This document shows positions 1 to 11,180 of a stretch of DNA of 64,000 nucleotides, piece by piece. The stretch covers positions 26,915 through 90,914 of the forward strand of contig NZ_FOOC01000010.1 of the NCBI RefSeq assembly GCF_900113085.1. Direction: 5' to 3'. How positions within the stretch are numbered: the first letter of the stretch is position 1; each line of letters starts with the position of its first letter. The notes under the pieces were generated by a model. The model was not told where the DNA came from and made no database searches. It saw only the letters and a program-made list of their open reading frames with translations. The position numbers and the translations under genes are program-made. Source of the DNA: Fontimonas thermophila. GTDB lineage: Bacteria; Pseudomonadota; Gammaproteobacteria; Nevskiales; Nevskiaceae.

Positions 1-1
1 T

Positions 2-1684
2 GCGCTGCTCACGGCCTTGATCGGCGGGCTCTGGCTGCAGTCACCTGAGCCGTTCACCCAGGTGCTATGGTCCTGGATACAACTGGAGAGCTTCACGCCC
101 CGTATCGCGCTGCATTTCGACGGCCTGGCACTGACGATGCTCGGCGTCATCACCGGTGTCGGCGCGCTGATTCATGGCTATGCCTCCGGGTACATGCGCG
201 ACGACCCCGGCTACCGCGCGTTCTTCGCGTACATGAATCTGTTTGTCGCGATGATGGTGTTGCTGGTGCTCGCCGACAACCTGCTGCTGCTGTATCTGGG
301 CTGGGAGGGCGTGGGCCTGTGCTCGTACCTGCTGATCGGGTTCTGGCACCAGGATCCGGCCAATGGTGCGGCGGCGCGCAAGGCCTTCATCACCACGCGC
401 GTCGGTGACACCGCGATGGCCATCGGCCTGTTTCTCCTCTACCGCGAACTCAAGACGCTCGACATCGAAGTCATCCTCGCCTCGGCAGCGGCGGCATGGC
501 GCACCGAGCCGTACATGCCGACGCTGATCGCGCTGCTCATTCTGGGGGGGGCGGTCGGCAAGTCCGCACAACTGCCGCTACAGACCTGGCTGCCGGATGC
601 GATGGCGGGCCCGACGCCGGTCTCCGCACTGATCCACGCGGCGACGATGGTCACGGCCGGCGTCTATCTGGTCGCGCGGCTGCATGGTCTGTTCCTCGTT
701 GCCCCGGGTGCGCTCGAGGTGGTCGGCTGGATCGGCGCTGTGACGTTGCTGCTCGCCGGCGGCGCGGCGCTTGCACAGTCCGACATCAAGCGTGTGCTCG
801 CTTATTCGACGATGTCGCAGATCGGCTACATGTTCATGGCCTTGGGTGCCGGCGCCTGGCAGGCGGCGATTTTTCACCTGATGACGCACGCTTTCTTCAA
901 GGCGCTGCTGTTTTTGGCGGCCGGCAGCGTGATTCTGGCCTGCCACCACGAGCAGGATATCTTCCGCATGGGGGGATTGCGCAGGAGGCTGCCGCTTGCC
1001 TTCGCTGCCTTCGTCGTCGGTGGGGCGGCGCTGGCCGCGCTGCCCGTCGTCACCGCCGGTTTCTGGAGCAAGGAGGCGATTCTCGCCGGGGCCTGGTCGA
1101 GCGGGCACGTGGCGTGGTGGGCGATGGGTGTCGCCTGCGCTTTTCTCACCGGTTTGTACACGTTCCGTCTGGTCTTCATCGTGTTTTTCGGTGCGGAGAA
1201 GATTCACGCGCACGATGCGGATCTGTGGCGCATGCGCGTACCGCTGGGCGTGCTGATGCTCTTGTCGGTGCTGGGCGGGGCCATCGCCCTGCCGCTTGCC
1301 GGCGTTCTGCCCGGCGATCCGCCGACGCCCTCGGCGCATTGGCCGGCGATCGTGGCGGTGGCGGCCGGACTTGCCGGCATCGCGCTCGCCTGGCGCTGGT
1401 ACGGGCGCGGCGCGGTGGCGCCCGAGCCGACGGCGCTGCGCCGGCTCGCGCAGGCTGGCTGGGGATTCGATGCACTCTACGGCGGCCTGTTCGTGCGGCC
1501 ACTGTACGCCCTCGCCACGGCCAATCGCGCCGATCTCGTCGATCGCGGGTATGGCGTCATCGTGGCAGGGCTGGGCGGACTGCACCGGATGGTCCTGCGG
1601 CTGCAAACCGGCCGACTGCGCTGGTACGCGGCGGCGATGGCCGCCGGCATGGTCTTGCTGCTCGGAGCCGTGCAATGGACATGA
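2..1684 (+). CDS. nuoL: NADH-quinone oxidoreductase subunit L (5' end outside window)
   Basis: Membrane antiporter-like subunit of respiratory complex I (NDH-1), which couples NADH:quinone electron transfer to proton pumping. The reading frame is open from the first bases, so the gene starts upstream; the first roughly 60-80 residues of a usual 610-660 aa NuoL are missing. The visible part is a chain of hydrophobic helices with the family signatures: LGWEGVGLCSYLLIGFW (conserved Glu of TM5), GKSAQLPLQTWLPDAM (conserved Lys of TM7), then the discontinuous-helix region QSDIKRVLAYSTMSQIGYM and GFWSKEAI (conserved Lys of TM12). The stop overlaps the start of nuoM, so nuoL, nuoM and nuoN are translationally coupled as the end of a nuo operon. 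Identification is firm; only the start is unseen. Confidence 0.96.
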   Translation, partial: ALLTALIGGLWLQSPEPFTQVLWSWIQLESFTPRIALHFDGLALTMLGVITGVGALIHGYASGYMRDDPGYRAFFAYMNLFVAMMVLLVLADNLLLLYLGWEGVGLCSYLLIGFWHQDPANGAAARKAFITTRVGDTAMAIGLFLLYRELKTLDIEVILASAAAAWRTEPYMPTLIALLILGGAVGKSAQLPLQTWLPDAMAGPTPVSALIHAATMVTAGVYLVARLHGLFLVAPGALEVVGWIGAVTLLLAGGAALAQSDIKRVLAYSTMSQIGYMFMALGAGAWQAAIFHLMTHAFFKALLFLAAGSVILACHHEQDIFRMGGLRRRLPLAFAAFVVGGAALAALPVVTAGFWSKEAILAGAWSSGHVAWWAMGVACAFLTGLYTFRLVFIVFFGAEKIHAHDADLWRMRVPLGVLMLLSVLGGAIALPLAGVLPGDPPTPSAHWPAIVAVAAGLAGIALAWRWYGRGAVAPEPTALRRLAQAGWGFDALYGGLFVRPLYALATANRADLVDRGYGVIVAGLGGLHRMVLRLQTGRLRWYAAAMAAGMVLLLGAVQWT

Positions 1685-3219
1685 CGACGGCCGCGAGTGC
1701 ATGGCTGCTGCCGCTGCTGATCGCGATTCCTTTCGTCGGCGGTGTTGCGGCCTGGTATGCGGAGCGCCTGTCGCTGACCTGGCCGCGCTGGATCGGCCTG
1801 CTGTCGATGGCCGCGATCTGTGCGCTCGCACTGTGGATCTGGGCACATGCGGATGTCCCGGGCGTGGTGCCAGCGCATGGCACACCGAGCTGGTTGATCG
1901 AGTTCCGCGCCGAGTGGATTCCGCGCTGGGGCATCAGCCTGCATCTTGGACTCGATGGGCTGAGCCTGTTGATGATCCTGCTCACGGGGGTGCTGGGCGT
2001 GCTGTCGGTGGCCTGCTCCTGGCGCGAGATCCAGCAGTACGTGGGCTTTTTCCATCTCAATCTGCTGTGGAACCTGGCCGGCGTGATCGGAGTGTTTCTG
2101 GCCCTCGATCTGTTCCTGTTCTTCGTGTTCTGGGAAGCGATGCTGGTGCCGATGTACTTTCTGATCGCGCTGTGGGGGCATTCGAGCCAGGGTGGGCGTT
2201 CCCGCGTCTATGCCGCGACCAAGTTTTTCATCTTCACGCAGGCGGCCGGGCTTTTGATGCTGGTCGCGATCCTCGCGCTGGTCTGGTTGCATCACCAGAA
2301 CACCGGGCAGTGGAGCTTCGATTACGACCAGCTGCTGTACACGCCGCTGACGCAGGTGCAGGAGTATCTGCTGATGCTGGCTTTTTTCATCGGTTTTGCG
2401 GTGAAACTGCCGGTGTTCCCGCTGCACCCGTGGCTGCCCGATGCGCATTCCCAGGCGCCGACCGCCGGTTCCGTCGACCTGGCTGGCGTGCTGCTCAAGA
2501 CCGGCGCCTATGGTCTGCTGCGCTTCGTATTGCCGCTTTTTCCGAACGCTTCGCAGGATTTCGCGCCAGCGGCGATGCTGCTCGCCATCGCCGGTATCGT
2601 TTATGGTGCCAAGCTGGCGTTGGTGCAGACCGACATCAAGCGCCTGGTCGCCTACACCAGCGTTTCGCACATGGGTTTCGTACTGCTCGGCATCTATGCC
2701 GGCAATACGCTGGCGCTACAGGGTGCGGTCGTGCTCATGCTCGCGCATGGTCTGGCGACCGGTGCTTTGTTCATTCTCTGCGGAGAGCTCTACGAACGCC
2801 TGCATACGCGCGAGCTCGCGCGCATGGGCGGGCTGGCGCAGCGCGCACCCCACTATGCCACCGCGTTGATGTTTTTCGCGCTCGCCTCGCTGGGACTGCC
2901 AGGGCTGGGCAATTTCATCGGTGAGTTTCTGGTGCTCGCCGGCAGCTTCCCGGTTGCGCCGTGGATTACCGCGGCCGCTGCGAGCGGACTGGTGCTCGCT
3001 GCGGTATACGCGCTTTATCTGGTACAGCGCGCGTTGCACGGACCGCCCGCCGATGCGCATGCGATCGAGGATCTGACGGCGCGCGAAACCGCGATGATGG
3101 CGGCGCTGATGCTCGCCTTGCTCGCGCTCGGCCTGTTCCCGCAGCCGGTGCTCGATCTGGTGCGTGCGCCGCTTGAGCAGATCGGGCAGTGGTATGCCTT
3201 CGGAGTACCGGTGCGATGA
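1675..3219 (+). CDS. nuoM: NADH-quinone oxidoreductase subunit M
   Basis: Second antiporter-like proton-channel subunit of complex I, about 514 aa, the usual NuoM length. It carries the conserved FWEAMLVPMYFLIALWG (Glu of TM5) and FAVKLPVFPLHPWLPDAH (Lys of TM7) signatures, followed by the QTDIKRLVAYTSVSHMGFV broken-helix segment. The ATG at 1675 has a GGAG seven bases upstream; a second ATG at 1681 would make an ATGA overlap with the nuoL stop and is a possible alternative. The frame is also open far upstream inside nuoL, but that part is a shadow. The nuoM stop overlaps the nuoN start as ATGA. Confidence 0.96.
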   Translation: MDMTTAASAWLLPLLIAIPFVGGVAAWYAERLSLTWPRWIGLLSMAAICALALWIWAHADVPGVVPAHGTPSWLIEFRAEWIPRWGISLHLGLDGLSLLMILLTGVLGVLSVACSWREIQQYVGFFHLNLLWNLAGVIGVFLALDLFLFFVFWEAMLVPMYFLIALWGHSSQGGRSRVYAATKFFIFTQAAGLLMLVAILALVWLHHQNTGQWSFDYDQLLYTPLTQVQEYLLMLAFFIGFAVKLPVFPLHPWLPDAHSQAPTAGSVDLAGVLLKTGAYGLLRFVLPLFPNASQDFAPAAMLLAIAGIVYGAKLALVQTDIKRLVAYTSVSHMGFVLLGIYAGNTLALQGAVVLMLAHGLATGALFILCGELYERLHTRELARMGGLAQRAPHYATALMFFALASLGLPGLGNFIGEFLVLAGSFPVAPWITAAAASGLVLAAVYALYLVQRALHGPPADAHAIEDLTARETAMMAALMLALLALGLFPQPVLDLVRAPLEQIGQWYAFGVPVR

Positions 3220-4670
3220 ACACGACCCTCGATGCGCAGCTGTGGGCGGCTGCGCCGCTGATCCTGATGGCTGTGGGCATCGTCATCGTCATGCTGGTGA
3301 TCGCCGGCACGCGCAACCACCGCGCCATCGCACAGCTGACGACCCTCGGGTTTGTGCTGACCTGCATCGTGAGCCTGATGCCCGAGCGCGCCACTGAGGT
3401 GACGCCGCTGCTGCTCATCGACGATTACGCGCGCTGGGTGATGGCCTTGATCGCTGCCGCCGGCGCGGTGACGACGGCGCTGATCTACGGCTATCTCGCC
3501 GATCACGACGGCTATCGCGAGGAGATGTATCTGCTGCTGCTGCTTGCCGCATTTGGGGCGATGGTGCTCGCCGCCAGCTGCCATGCCGCGAGCCTCTTGC
3601 TTGGCCTGGAGACATTGTCGATTGCGCTGTTCGGCATGATCGCCTACCCACTCAGATACGCGCGGCCGCTGGAAGCCGCCATCAAGTATCTGATCCTGTC
3701 GGCCGCAGCGACGGCGACGCTGCTGCTCGGCTTTGCATTCATCTATGCCATGACCGGCCGGCTGCAGTTTGGCCCGCTCGGGGCTGCCGTGGCGGCGCTT
3801 TCCGGCGCCGATCGCGCGATAGCCCACGCCGGCCTGGCGCTGATCTGGGTCGGTTTTGCGTTCAAGCTGTCACTGGCACCGTTCCATCTGTGGACGGCCG
3901 ATGTCTATGAAGGGGCGCCGGCACCGGTCGCCGGTTTCCTCGCCGCGGTGTCCAAGGGCGCGGTCGCGGTGGCGCTGCTGCGCTGGCTCGACGCCGCGGC
4001 GCTGGCGCAGACCCCGGCGCTTGCGCACATGCTATCCGTGCTCGCCGTGGCGAGCATCGCCATCGGCAATCTCGGCGCCTTGCAGCAGAACAACGTCAAG
4101 CGTCTGCTCGCATACTCTTCGATCGCCCATTTCGGCTATCTGCTGGTACCGTTTCTGGTCGGCGGCAGTGTCGCGCGCGAGGCGGTGCTGTTCTATGTCG
4201 CCGCCTACACCGTGATGACGCTGGGCAGCTTCGGGGCGGTCGCCGCGCTGTCCGGATCGCAGGCGCGCGACGACGCCGACCATCTCTACGATTACCGCGG
4301 CCTGTTCTGGCGGCGTCCCTTGGTGACCTCGGTGTTCGTGCCGATGCTGCTGGCGCAGGCCGGTGTGCCACTCACGGTCGGATTTCTCGCCAAGTTCTAC
4401 GTCCTGGCCGCCGCTGTCGAGCAACACGCCTGGATGCTTGCACTCGCGGTGATCGTGGGCAGCGCCGTCGGTCTTTACTATTACCTGCGCCTGGCGATCG
4501 TGCAGTTCCTGCCCAAACCCGGTGGCATGCAGCGCGAGGCTCGGCTCAGCGAGGCGGCGGTCGCAACGAGTGTGGCGCTGGTGTCGCTGGTGGTGGCCTT
4601 GATCGGCGCCGGCATCTGGCCGCAGCCGCTCGCTGCAGCAGTGAGCCGCGCCCTCGCCGGCAGTGGCTGA
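3216..4670 (+). CDS. nuoN: NADH-quinone oxidoreductase subunit N
   Basis: Third antiporter-like subunit of complex I, about 484 aa. The sequence is almost entirely transmembrane and shows the NuoN signatures LLGLETLSIALFGMIAYP, FAFKLSLAPFHLWTADVYEG (conserved Lys) and NNVKRLLAYSSIAHFGYL, with FLAKFYVL in the C-terminal third. The ATG at 3216 overlaps the nuoM stop (ATGA), fixing the start. nuoN is the last gene of most proteobacterial nuo operons and is here too: 113 non-coding bases separate it from nqrA. Confidence 0.96.
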   Translation: MNTTLDAQLWAAAPLILMAVGIVIVMLVIAGTRNHRAIAQLTTLGFVLTCIVSLMPERATEVTPLLLIDDYARWVMALIAAAGAVTTALIYGYLADHDGYREEMYLLLLLAAFGAMVLAASCHAASLLLGLETLSIALFGMIAYPLRYARPLEAAIKYLILSAAATATLLLGFAFIYAMTGRLQFGPLGAAVAALSGADRAIAHAGLALIWVGFAFKLSLAPFHLWTADVYEGAPAPVAGFLAAVSKGAVAVALLRWLDAAALAQTPALAHMLSVLAVASIAIGNLGALQQNNVKRLLAYSSIAHFGYLLVPFLVGGSVAREAVLFYVAAYTVMTLGSFGAVAALSGSQARDDADHLYDYRGLFWRRPLVTSVFVPMLLAQAGVPLTVGFLAKFYVLAAAVEQHAWMLALAVIVGSAVGLYYYLRLAIVQFLPKPGGMQREARLSEAAVATSVALVSLVVALIGAGIWPQPLAAAVSRALAGSG

Positions 4671-4738
4671 CCCCAGCGGAAGTTTTTGCAGCGTCTGCGC
4701 CGGATCCGGGTCGGGTAGCGGCGACGGGGTCGATTGAC

Positions 4739-6139
<1,401 letters not shown>

Positions 6140-6235
6140 GCGATCGCATCCGGTCGATGGCGTGAGGGTCGTTGTTATCCGGCGCGGATGTCCGTGCCGG
6201 TGCGTGGCCTGCGATATCCGGATGCGTGTCCGGTG

Positions 6236-6310
6236 CCATCCCGGTCGGGATGGTCCGGCAGAAGATTCACGAGCGCACGGTGCCGGTAACCAAGCCGGCG
6301 CTTGTTAACC
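6236..6310 (+). promoter_or_regulatory. two hairpins in the nqrA-nqrB gap
   Basis: In the 186-base space between nqrA and nqrB, CCATCCCG-GT-CGGGATGG (6236-6253) forms a perfect eight-pair stem. CAAGC-CGGC-GCTTG, extended by GGTAAC/TTAACC with two mismatches (6285-6310), forms a second stem ending just before the GAGGCAGG ribosome-binding site of nqrB. Neither is followed by a T-run, so they are not obvious terminators. They could modulate translation or stability of the distal operon; this is inference. Confidence 0.35.
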
Positions 6311-6325
6311 GAGGCAGGTTTAGTT

Positions 6326-7543
6326 ATGTCCGCACTCCGATCTTTTCTCGACCGCGTCGAGCCCTTGTTCAAGAAGGGGGGGCGCTTCGAGCGGTTCTAT
6401 CCGCTCTACGAGGCGGTCGACACGATTGCATACTCGCCCGGCGAGGTGACCCGCGTCGCGCCGCACGTGCGCGACGGCATCGACCTCAAGCGGGTCATGA
6501 TCTACGTCTGGCTGGCGACTTTCCCGGCGATCGCCGTCGGCTGCTGGAACGTTGGGTATCAGGCCAACAATGCACTGATCGCGCTCGGGCAGACCCAGAT
6601 CGCCGGCTGGCGTGGCGCGCTGCTGCACCTGTTCGGCGTCGGCATCGACCCGACCAGCATCTGGGACTGTTTCTGGCACGGATTCTGGTACTGGCTGCCG
6701 ATTTACGCAGTGACCTTCGTCGTTGGCGGATTCTGGGAAGTGCTGTTCGCGACGGTCCGCCGCCACGAGATCAACGAAGGTTTCTTCGTGACCTCGATCC
6801 TGTTTTCGCTGACTCTGCCGCCGACCGTACCGCTGTGGCAGGTTGCCCTGGGTATCTCGTTCGGCACGGTCATCGGCAAGGAAATTTTTGGCGGCACCGG
6901 CAAGAATTTCCTCAATCCGGCGCTGACCGGACGGGCCTTTTTGTATTTCGCCTATCCGGCGCAGCAGACCGGAGACACGATCTGGACCGCCGTCGATGGC
7001 TTCACCGGCGCGACGACACTCGGCATCGCCAAGCTCGGCGGTATCGAGGCCGTGCGCGAGACCGGGCTGACCTGGATGCACACCTTCATCGGCATCGAGC
7101 AAGGCTCGATCGGCGAGGTTTCGGCGCTGGCGATTCTCATCGGCGGTGCGTTCTTGATGCTCACTGGCGTCGCCAGCTGGCGGATCGTCGCCGGCATGGT
7201 TTTGGGTGCGATCGTCACCGCCCTGCTGTTCAACCTGTTCGGGTCCGATAAAAACCCGATGAGCAGCTTCCCCTGGTACTGGCACCTGACCGTGGGTGGC
7301 TTTGCCTTTGGTGCGATGTTCATGGCTACCGATCCGGTGTCCGCGGCGCACACGGACACCGGTCGCTGGATCTTCGGTGCGTTCTGTGGCGTGATGACGG
7401 TGCTCGTGCGCGTGCTCAATCCGGCCTTCCCCGAGTCGGTGATGCTGGCGATTCTGCTCGGCAACATCGTGGCGCCGCTGATCGACTATGCGGTGATCAA
7501 GGCCAACGTCGCGCGTCGTGCCCGGCGTCTGGCGGCGACCTGA
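6326..7543 (+). CDS. nqrB: Na+-translocating NADH-quinone reductase subunit B
   Basis: Integral membrane subunit of Na+-NQR that carries covalently bound FMN and riboflavin and forms part of the sodium path. The product is about 405 aa, close to the usual 410-415. The covalent FMN attachment motif is visible as GFTGATTLG, with the flavin-bearing Thr at about residue 230. Conserved segments such as GGTGKNFLNPALTGRAFLYF are present. ATG 6326 is chosen because GAGGCAGG stands eight bases before it; a TTG at 6302 is in frame but lacks such a site. nqrC follows after 22 bases. Confidence 0.96.
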   Translation: MSALRSFLDRVEPLFKKGGRFERFYPLYEAVDTIAYSPGEVTRVAPHVRDGIDLKRVMIYVWLATFPAIAVGCWNVGYQANNALIALGQTQIAGWRGALLHLFGVGIDPTSIWDCFWHGFWYWLPIYAVTFVVGGFWEVLFATVRRHEINEGFFVTSILFSLTLPPTVPLWQVALGISFGTVIGKEIFGGTGKNFLNPALTGRAFLYFAYPAQQTGDTIWTAVDGFTGATTLGIAKLGGIEAVRETGLTWMHTFIGIEQGSIGEVSALAILIGGAFLMLTGVASWRIVAGMVLGAIVTALLFNLFGSDKNPMSSFPWYWHLTVGGFAFGAMFMATDPVSAAHTDTGRWIFGAFCGVMTVLVRVLNPAFPESVMLAILLGNIVAPLIDYAVIKANVARRARRLAAT

Positions 7544-7565
7544 CGCCGGGACAGGAGTCATTCCA

Positions 7566-8369
7566 ATGGCAGCAAAAGACAGTAAGGCCTATGCGTTGTG
7601 GGTCGCATTCGTCCTGTGCCTGGTCTGCTCGATGCTGGTGACCGCAGCGGCAATCGCGCTGCGCCCGATGCAGCAGGCAGCCAAGCTCGACGACAAGCGC
7701 AAGAACATTCTGCGCGTGGTCGGTCTGTACCAGGAGGGCATGGATATCGACCAGGCGTTCAAGCAGATCACGCCCAAGGTGATAGACCTCGACACCGGCG
7801 AGATCGTCGAGCAGATCGATCCGGCGACCTACGACCAGTACGCGGCGGCCAAGGATCCAGCCCAGGGTGGGCAGAAGATCCCTGGTGACGCCGACATCGC
7901 CAAGATCAAGTACCGGCCCCGCTACGCGACCGTTTATTTCCTCTATAACGCCGACGGGACGCCGCGCACCGTGATTCTGCCGATCAGTGGATACGGGTTG
8001 TGGTCGACGCTCTACGGTTTCTTGGCAGTCGAGGCCGACGGCAATACCGTCGTCGGAATCAATTTCTACCGGCATGCGGAAACGCCCGGCCTGGGCGGCG
8101 AGGTCGACAACCCAATGTGGAAAAAGCAGTGGACCGGCAAGAAGATTTACGACGAATCCGGCAAGGTCGCGCTGCATCTGGTCAAGGGCGGCGTCAACCC
8201 GGAGAATCCCGAGGCGGTGCATCAGGTCGATGCGCTCGCCGGCGCGACGCTGACCTCCAACGGGGTGACCTATCTGATCCAGTACTGGCTCTCCGACGCC
8301 GGTTTCAAGCCGTTCTTGCGCAAGCTCTCCGCCCAGCACTCGGCCGTGCGCACGGCCGGAGGTGAATGA
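7566..8369 (+). CDS. nqrC: Na+-translocating NADH-quinone reductase subunit C
   Basis: Periplasmic FMN-carrying subunit of Na+-NQR, about 267 aa, anchored by one N-terminal helix (residues about 10-33). The C-terminal [12 protein letters not shown] contains the covalent FMN attachment Thr at about residue 228. The internal [20 protein letters not shown] is typical of the FMN-binding domain family. ATG 7566 follows CAGGAG at good spacing; the frame is open further upstream without a ribosome-binding site. The stop overlaps the nqrD ATG (ATGA). Confidence 0.96.
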   Translation: MAAKDSKAYALWVAFVLCLVCSMLVTAAAIALRPMQQAAKLDDKRKNILRVVGLYQEGMDIDQAFKQITPKVIDLDTGEIVEQIDPATYDQYAAAKDPAQGGQKIPGDADIAKIKYRPRYATVYFLYNADGTPRTVILPISGYGLWSTLYGFLAVEADGNTVVGINFYRHAETPGLGGEVDNPMWKKQWTGKKIYDESGKVALHLVKGGVNPENPEAVHQVDALAGATLTSNGVTYLIQYWLSDAGFKPFLRKLSAQHSAVRTAGGE

Positions 8370-9043
8370 ATATGGCTGACGTCAACGCAAAGAAAATCCT
8401 GCTCGATCCGATCGCCGACAACAATCCGATCATCCTGCAGGTGCTCGGCATCTGTTCCGCGCTCGCCGTCACCAGCAAGCTCGAGACCGCGCTGATCATG
8501 TGCGTGGGCCTGACCGCGGTTACGGCTTTCTCGAACCTGTTTTACAGCCTGGTGCGTAATTTCGTGCCCGGCAGCATCCGCATCATTGCGCAGATGACCA
8601 TCGCCGCCACGCTGGTCATTCTCGTCGACCAGACGCTCAAGGCCGTGGCTTACGAGCAATCCAAGCCGCTGTCGGTGTTCATCGGCCTGATCCTGACCAA
8701 TTGCATCGTCATGGGCCGGCTCGAGGCCTATGCGCAATCCAATCCGCCGTTGCCGGCGTTTCTCGATGGGTTGGGCAACGGTTTGGGTTACTCGGCGATC
8801 CTGATCGTGCTCGCCGTGTTTCGCGAGCTGTTCGGCTCGGGCAAGCTGCTGGGCGTGGAAATCCTGCCGCTGGTGACCCAAGGCGGCTGGTACGTGCCCA
8901 ATGGCCTGCTGCTGTTGCCGCCGTCGGCGTTCTTCCTGATCGGCATGATCATCTGGGCGGTGCGCACGTGGAAGCCGCAGCAGCAGGAAAAGCCCGCGTT
9001 CCGGATCCAGGCCGGTCAGATCCACGGCGTGGAGGCGCACTGA
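8366..9043 (+). CDS. nqrD: Na+-translocating NADH-quinone reductase subunit D
   Basis: Six-helix membrane subunit of Na+-NQR. Together with NqrE it holds an intramembrane iron-sulfur centre; the two required cysteines are seen in [10 protein letters not shown] (Cys30) and [10 protein letters not shown] (Cys113). The 225 aa length is slightly above the usual 210, because of a C-terminal extension after the last helix ([14 protein letters not shown]...). The start at 8366 overlaps the nqrC stop; a second ATG at 8372 would remove two residues. nqrE follows after two bases. Confidence 0.96.
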   Translation: MNMADVNAKKILLDPIADNNPIILQVLGICSALAVTSKLETALIMCVGLTAVTAFSNLFYSLVRNFVPGSIRIIAQMTIAATLVILVDQTLKAVAYEQSKPLSVFIGLILTNCIVMGRLEAYAQSNPPLPAFLDGLGNGLGYSAILIVLAVFRELFGSGKLLGVEILPLVTQGGWYVPNGLLLLPPSAFFLIGMIIWAVRTWKPQQQEKPAFRIQAGQIHGVEAH

Positions 9044-9045
9044 AC

Positions 9046-9654
9046 ATGGAACACTACATCAACCTCGCGATCCGCTCGCTGTTCGTCGAGAACCTCGCGC
9101 TGTCTTTCTTTCTGGGCATGTGCACTTTTCTGGCGATCTCGAAGAAGATCGAGACCGCGATGGGGCTGGGCATCGCGGTCATTGCCGTGCAGTCGTTGAC
9201 GATGCCGCTCAACAATCTGCTGTGGCAGTACGTGCTCAAGCCCGATGCGCTCAAATGGGCCGGTCTTCCCGGCACGGACTTGAGCTTTCTCGGCCTGATC
9301 CTGTACATCGGCGTCATCGCCGCGAGCGTGCAAATTCTCGAGATGACCCTCGACAAGTACGTCCCGGCACTCTACAACGCGCTCGGCATCTTTCTGCCCC
9401 TGATCACGGTCAATTGCGCGATCCTCGGTGGCACGCTGTTCATGGTCGAGCGCGACTACACGTTCGCCGAGGCCTGTGTCTACGGCATCTCCTCGGGGGC
9501 GTCGTGGGCGCTGGCGATCGTGCTGCTCGCCGGGGTGCGGGAAAAACTCAAGTATTCGGATGTGCCGGCCGGACTGCAGGGTCTGGGCATCGCCTTCATC
9601 TCTGCGGGTCTTCTGGCTTTCGGCTTCATGGCCTTCTCCGGTCTTCAGCTCTAG
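9046..9654 (+). CDS. nqrE: Na+-translocating NADH-quinone reductase subunit E
   Basis: Six-helix membrane subunit of Na+-NQR, a pseudo-symmetrical partner of NqrD. The 202 aa product has the standard length and starts [20 protein letters not shown], typical of the family. The cysteines that complete the intramembrane iron-sulfur site with NqrD are in [10 protein letters not shown] (Cys26) and [11 protein letters not shown] (Cys124). It is immediately downstream of nqrD, with nqrF 12 bases later, so it is clearly part of the operon. Confidence 0.96.
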   Translation: MEHYINLAIRSLFVENLALSFFLGMCTFLAISKKIETAMGLGIAVIAVQSLTMPLNNLLWQYVLKPDALKWAGLPGTDLSFLGLILYIGVIAASVQILEMTLDKYVPALYNALGIFLPLITVNCAILGGTLFMVERDYTFAEACVYGISSGASWALAIVLLAGVREKLKYSDVPAGLQGLGIAFISAGLLAFGFMAFSGLQL

Positions 9655-9666
9655 GACGCACTCGAC

Positions 9667-10890
9667 ATGCTTCTCGAAATCGGCCTGGGTGTCGCCGTCT
9701 TCGTCGGCGTCATTTTGACGCTCGTTCTCGTGATCCAGGTTGCCAAGGACAAGCTGGTTCCGGCGGGTAACGTCAAGCTCCTCATCAACGGCGAACGCGA
9801 ACTGGAAGTGCCGGTCGGCGGCAAGCTGCTGCAGACGCTCGCCGGATGCGGGCTATACGTACCCTCGGCCTGCGGCGGCGGCGGTTCCTGCGCGCAGTGC
9901 CGGGTCAAGGTGCTCGAAGGCGGCGGCAACATTCTGCCCACCGAGCTCAACCACATCACCAAGCGCGAGGCGCGTGAGGGTCATCGTCTGTCGTGCCAGG
10001 TGGCGGTCAAGCAGAACATGAGAATCGAGATCCCGGAGCACGTCTTCGGGGTCAAGAAATGGGAGTGCACGGTGCGCTCCAACCGCAATGTCGCCACTTT
10101 CATCAAGGAACTGGTACTGGAGCTGCCGCCCGGCGAGCGTGTGAACTTCCGCGCCGGCGGTTACATCCAGATCCAATGTCCGCCGCATGTCGTGGAATAC
10201 AAGAATTTCGACATCGAGCCGCAGTTTCGCGGTGACTGGGACAAGTTCAATCTCTGGCAGTACGAGTCGGTGGTCACCGAGCCCGTCGAACGCGCTTACT
10301 CGATGGCCAACTACCCAGAGGAGCTGGGCATCATCATGCTCAATGTGCGGATCGCCAGTCCTCCGCCCAAGATGCCGCATGTCCCACCCGGCAAGATGTC
10401 GAGCTACATCTTCAGCCTCAAACCGGGCGACAAGGTCACGATTTCCGGCCCGTTTGGCGAGTTTTTCGCCCGCGACACCGACAAGGAGATGGTTTTCGTC
10501 GGCGGCGGTGCGGGCATGGCGCCGATGCGCAGCCATATCTTCGATCAGCTCAAGCGCATCAAGACGCAGCGCAAGATCACGTTCTGGTACGGCGCCCGCA
10601 GCAAGCGCGAGATGTTCTACGTCGAGGATTTCGACCGGCTCGCGGCCGAGCACCCCAACTTTACCTGGCATGTGGCGCTGTCCGAGCCCCTGCCGGAGGA
10701 CAACTGGACCGGCTACACGGGTTTCATCCACACCGTGTTGTACGAGAACTATCTCAAGCACCACAAGGCGCCGGAAGACTGCGAGTACTACCTGTGCGGT
10801 CCGCCGGTGATGAACGCGGCCGTGATCAAGATGCTGCTGGATCTCGGCGTCGAGCGTAAGGACATCATGCTCGACGACTTCGGCGGATGA
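9667..10890 (+). CDS. nqrF: Na+-translocating NADH-quinone reductase subunit F
   Basis: NADH-oxidising entry subunit of Na+-NQR, 407 aa as expected. One N-terminal transmembrane helix (about residues 5-25) is followed by a ferredoxin domain with the 2Fe-2S ligands Cys69, Cys75 and Cys78 ([10 protein letters not shown]) and Cys110 (RLSCQ). The FAD domain has the RAYS-type signature as [11 protein letters not shown], and the NADH domain has [15 protein letters not shown] and [13 protein letters not shown]. All cofactor motifs are intact. nqrM follows 93 bases downstream. Confidence 0.97.
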   Translation: MLLEIGLGVAVFVGVILTLVLVIQVAKDKLVPAGNVKLLINGERELEVPVGGKLLQTLAGCGLYVPSACGGGGSCAQCRVKVLEGGGNILPTELNHITKREAREGHRLSCQVAVKQNMRIEIPEHVFGVKKWECTVRSNRNVATFIKELVLELPPGERVNFRAGGYIQIQCPPHVVEYKNFDIEPQFRGDWDKFNLWQYESVVTEPVERAYSMANYPEELGIIMLNVRIASPPPKMPHVPPGKMSSYIFSLKPGDKVTISGPFGEFFARDTDKEMVFVGGGAGMAPMRSHIFDQLKRIKTQRKITFWYGARSKREMFYVEDFDRLAAEHPNFTWHVALSEPLPEDNWTGYTGFIHTVLYENYLKHHKAPEDCEYYLCGPPVMNAAVIKMLLDLGVERKDIMLDDFGG

Positions 10891-10983
10891 GCGCGCGCAG
10901 ATCCGCAGCAGCCACGGCCGGCAGGTGTCTGCTGCCCGGGTGGATGCCTTGCAAGCGCGATTGACTGGCGCGACACTCACGCC

Positions 10984-11169
10984 ATGCTGGCCACCTTTCT
11001 CGTTGTCCTGGTGTTGTTCAGCCTCGCGCTGCTGGGGCTCGGGATCGGCTGGCTCGTGCGTGGGCGCGAGCTCAAGGGAACTTGCGCCAGCCAGGCCGCC
11101 TTCACCGGCGGTACCTGCGAGGTCTGTGGCAAGACGCAAGGTTGCGGCGAGCCGTCGTCGCGGCGTTGA
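10984..11169 (+). CDS. nqrM: Na+-NQR assembly factor NqrM
   Basis: Small membrane protein (61 aa, DUF539 family) needed for maturation of Na+-NQR; in Vibrio it is thought to help deliver iron to the NqrD/NqrE site. One N-terminal helix (residues about 3-25) is followed by four cysteines at about 34, 45, 48 and 54 (GTCASQ...GTCEVCGKTQGC), the family's metal-binding pattern. It sits in its usual place after nqrF. Family assignment is strong despite the small size. Confidence 0.93.
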   Translation: MLATFLVVLVLFSLALLGLGIGWLVRGRELKGTCASQAAFTGGTCEVCGKTQGCGEPSSRR

Positions 11170-11180
11170 AGGGGGCTTGC

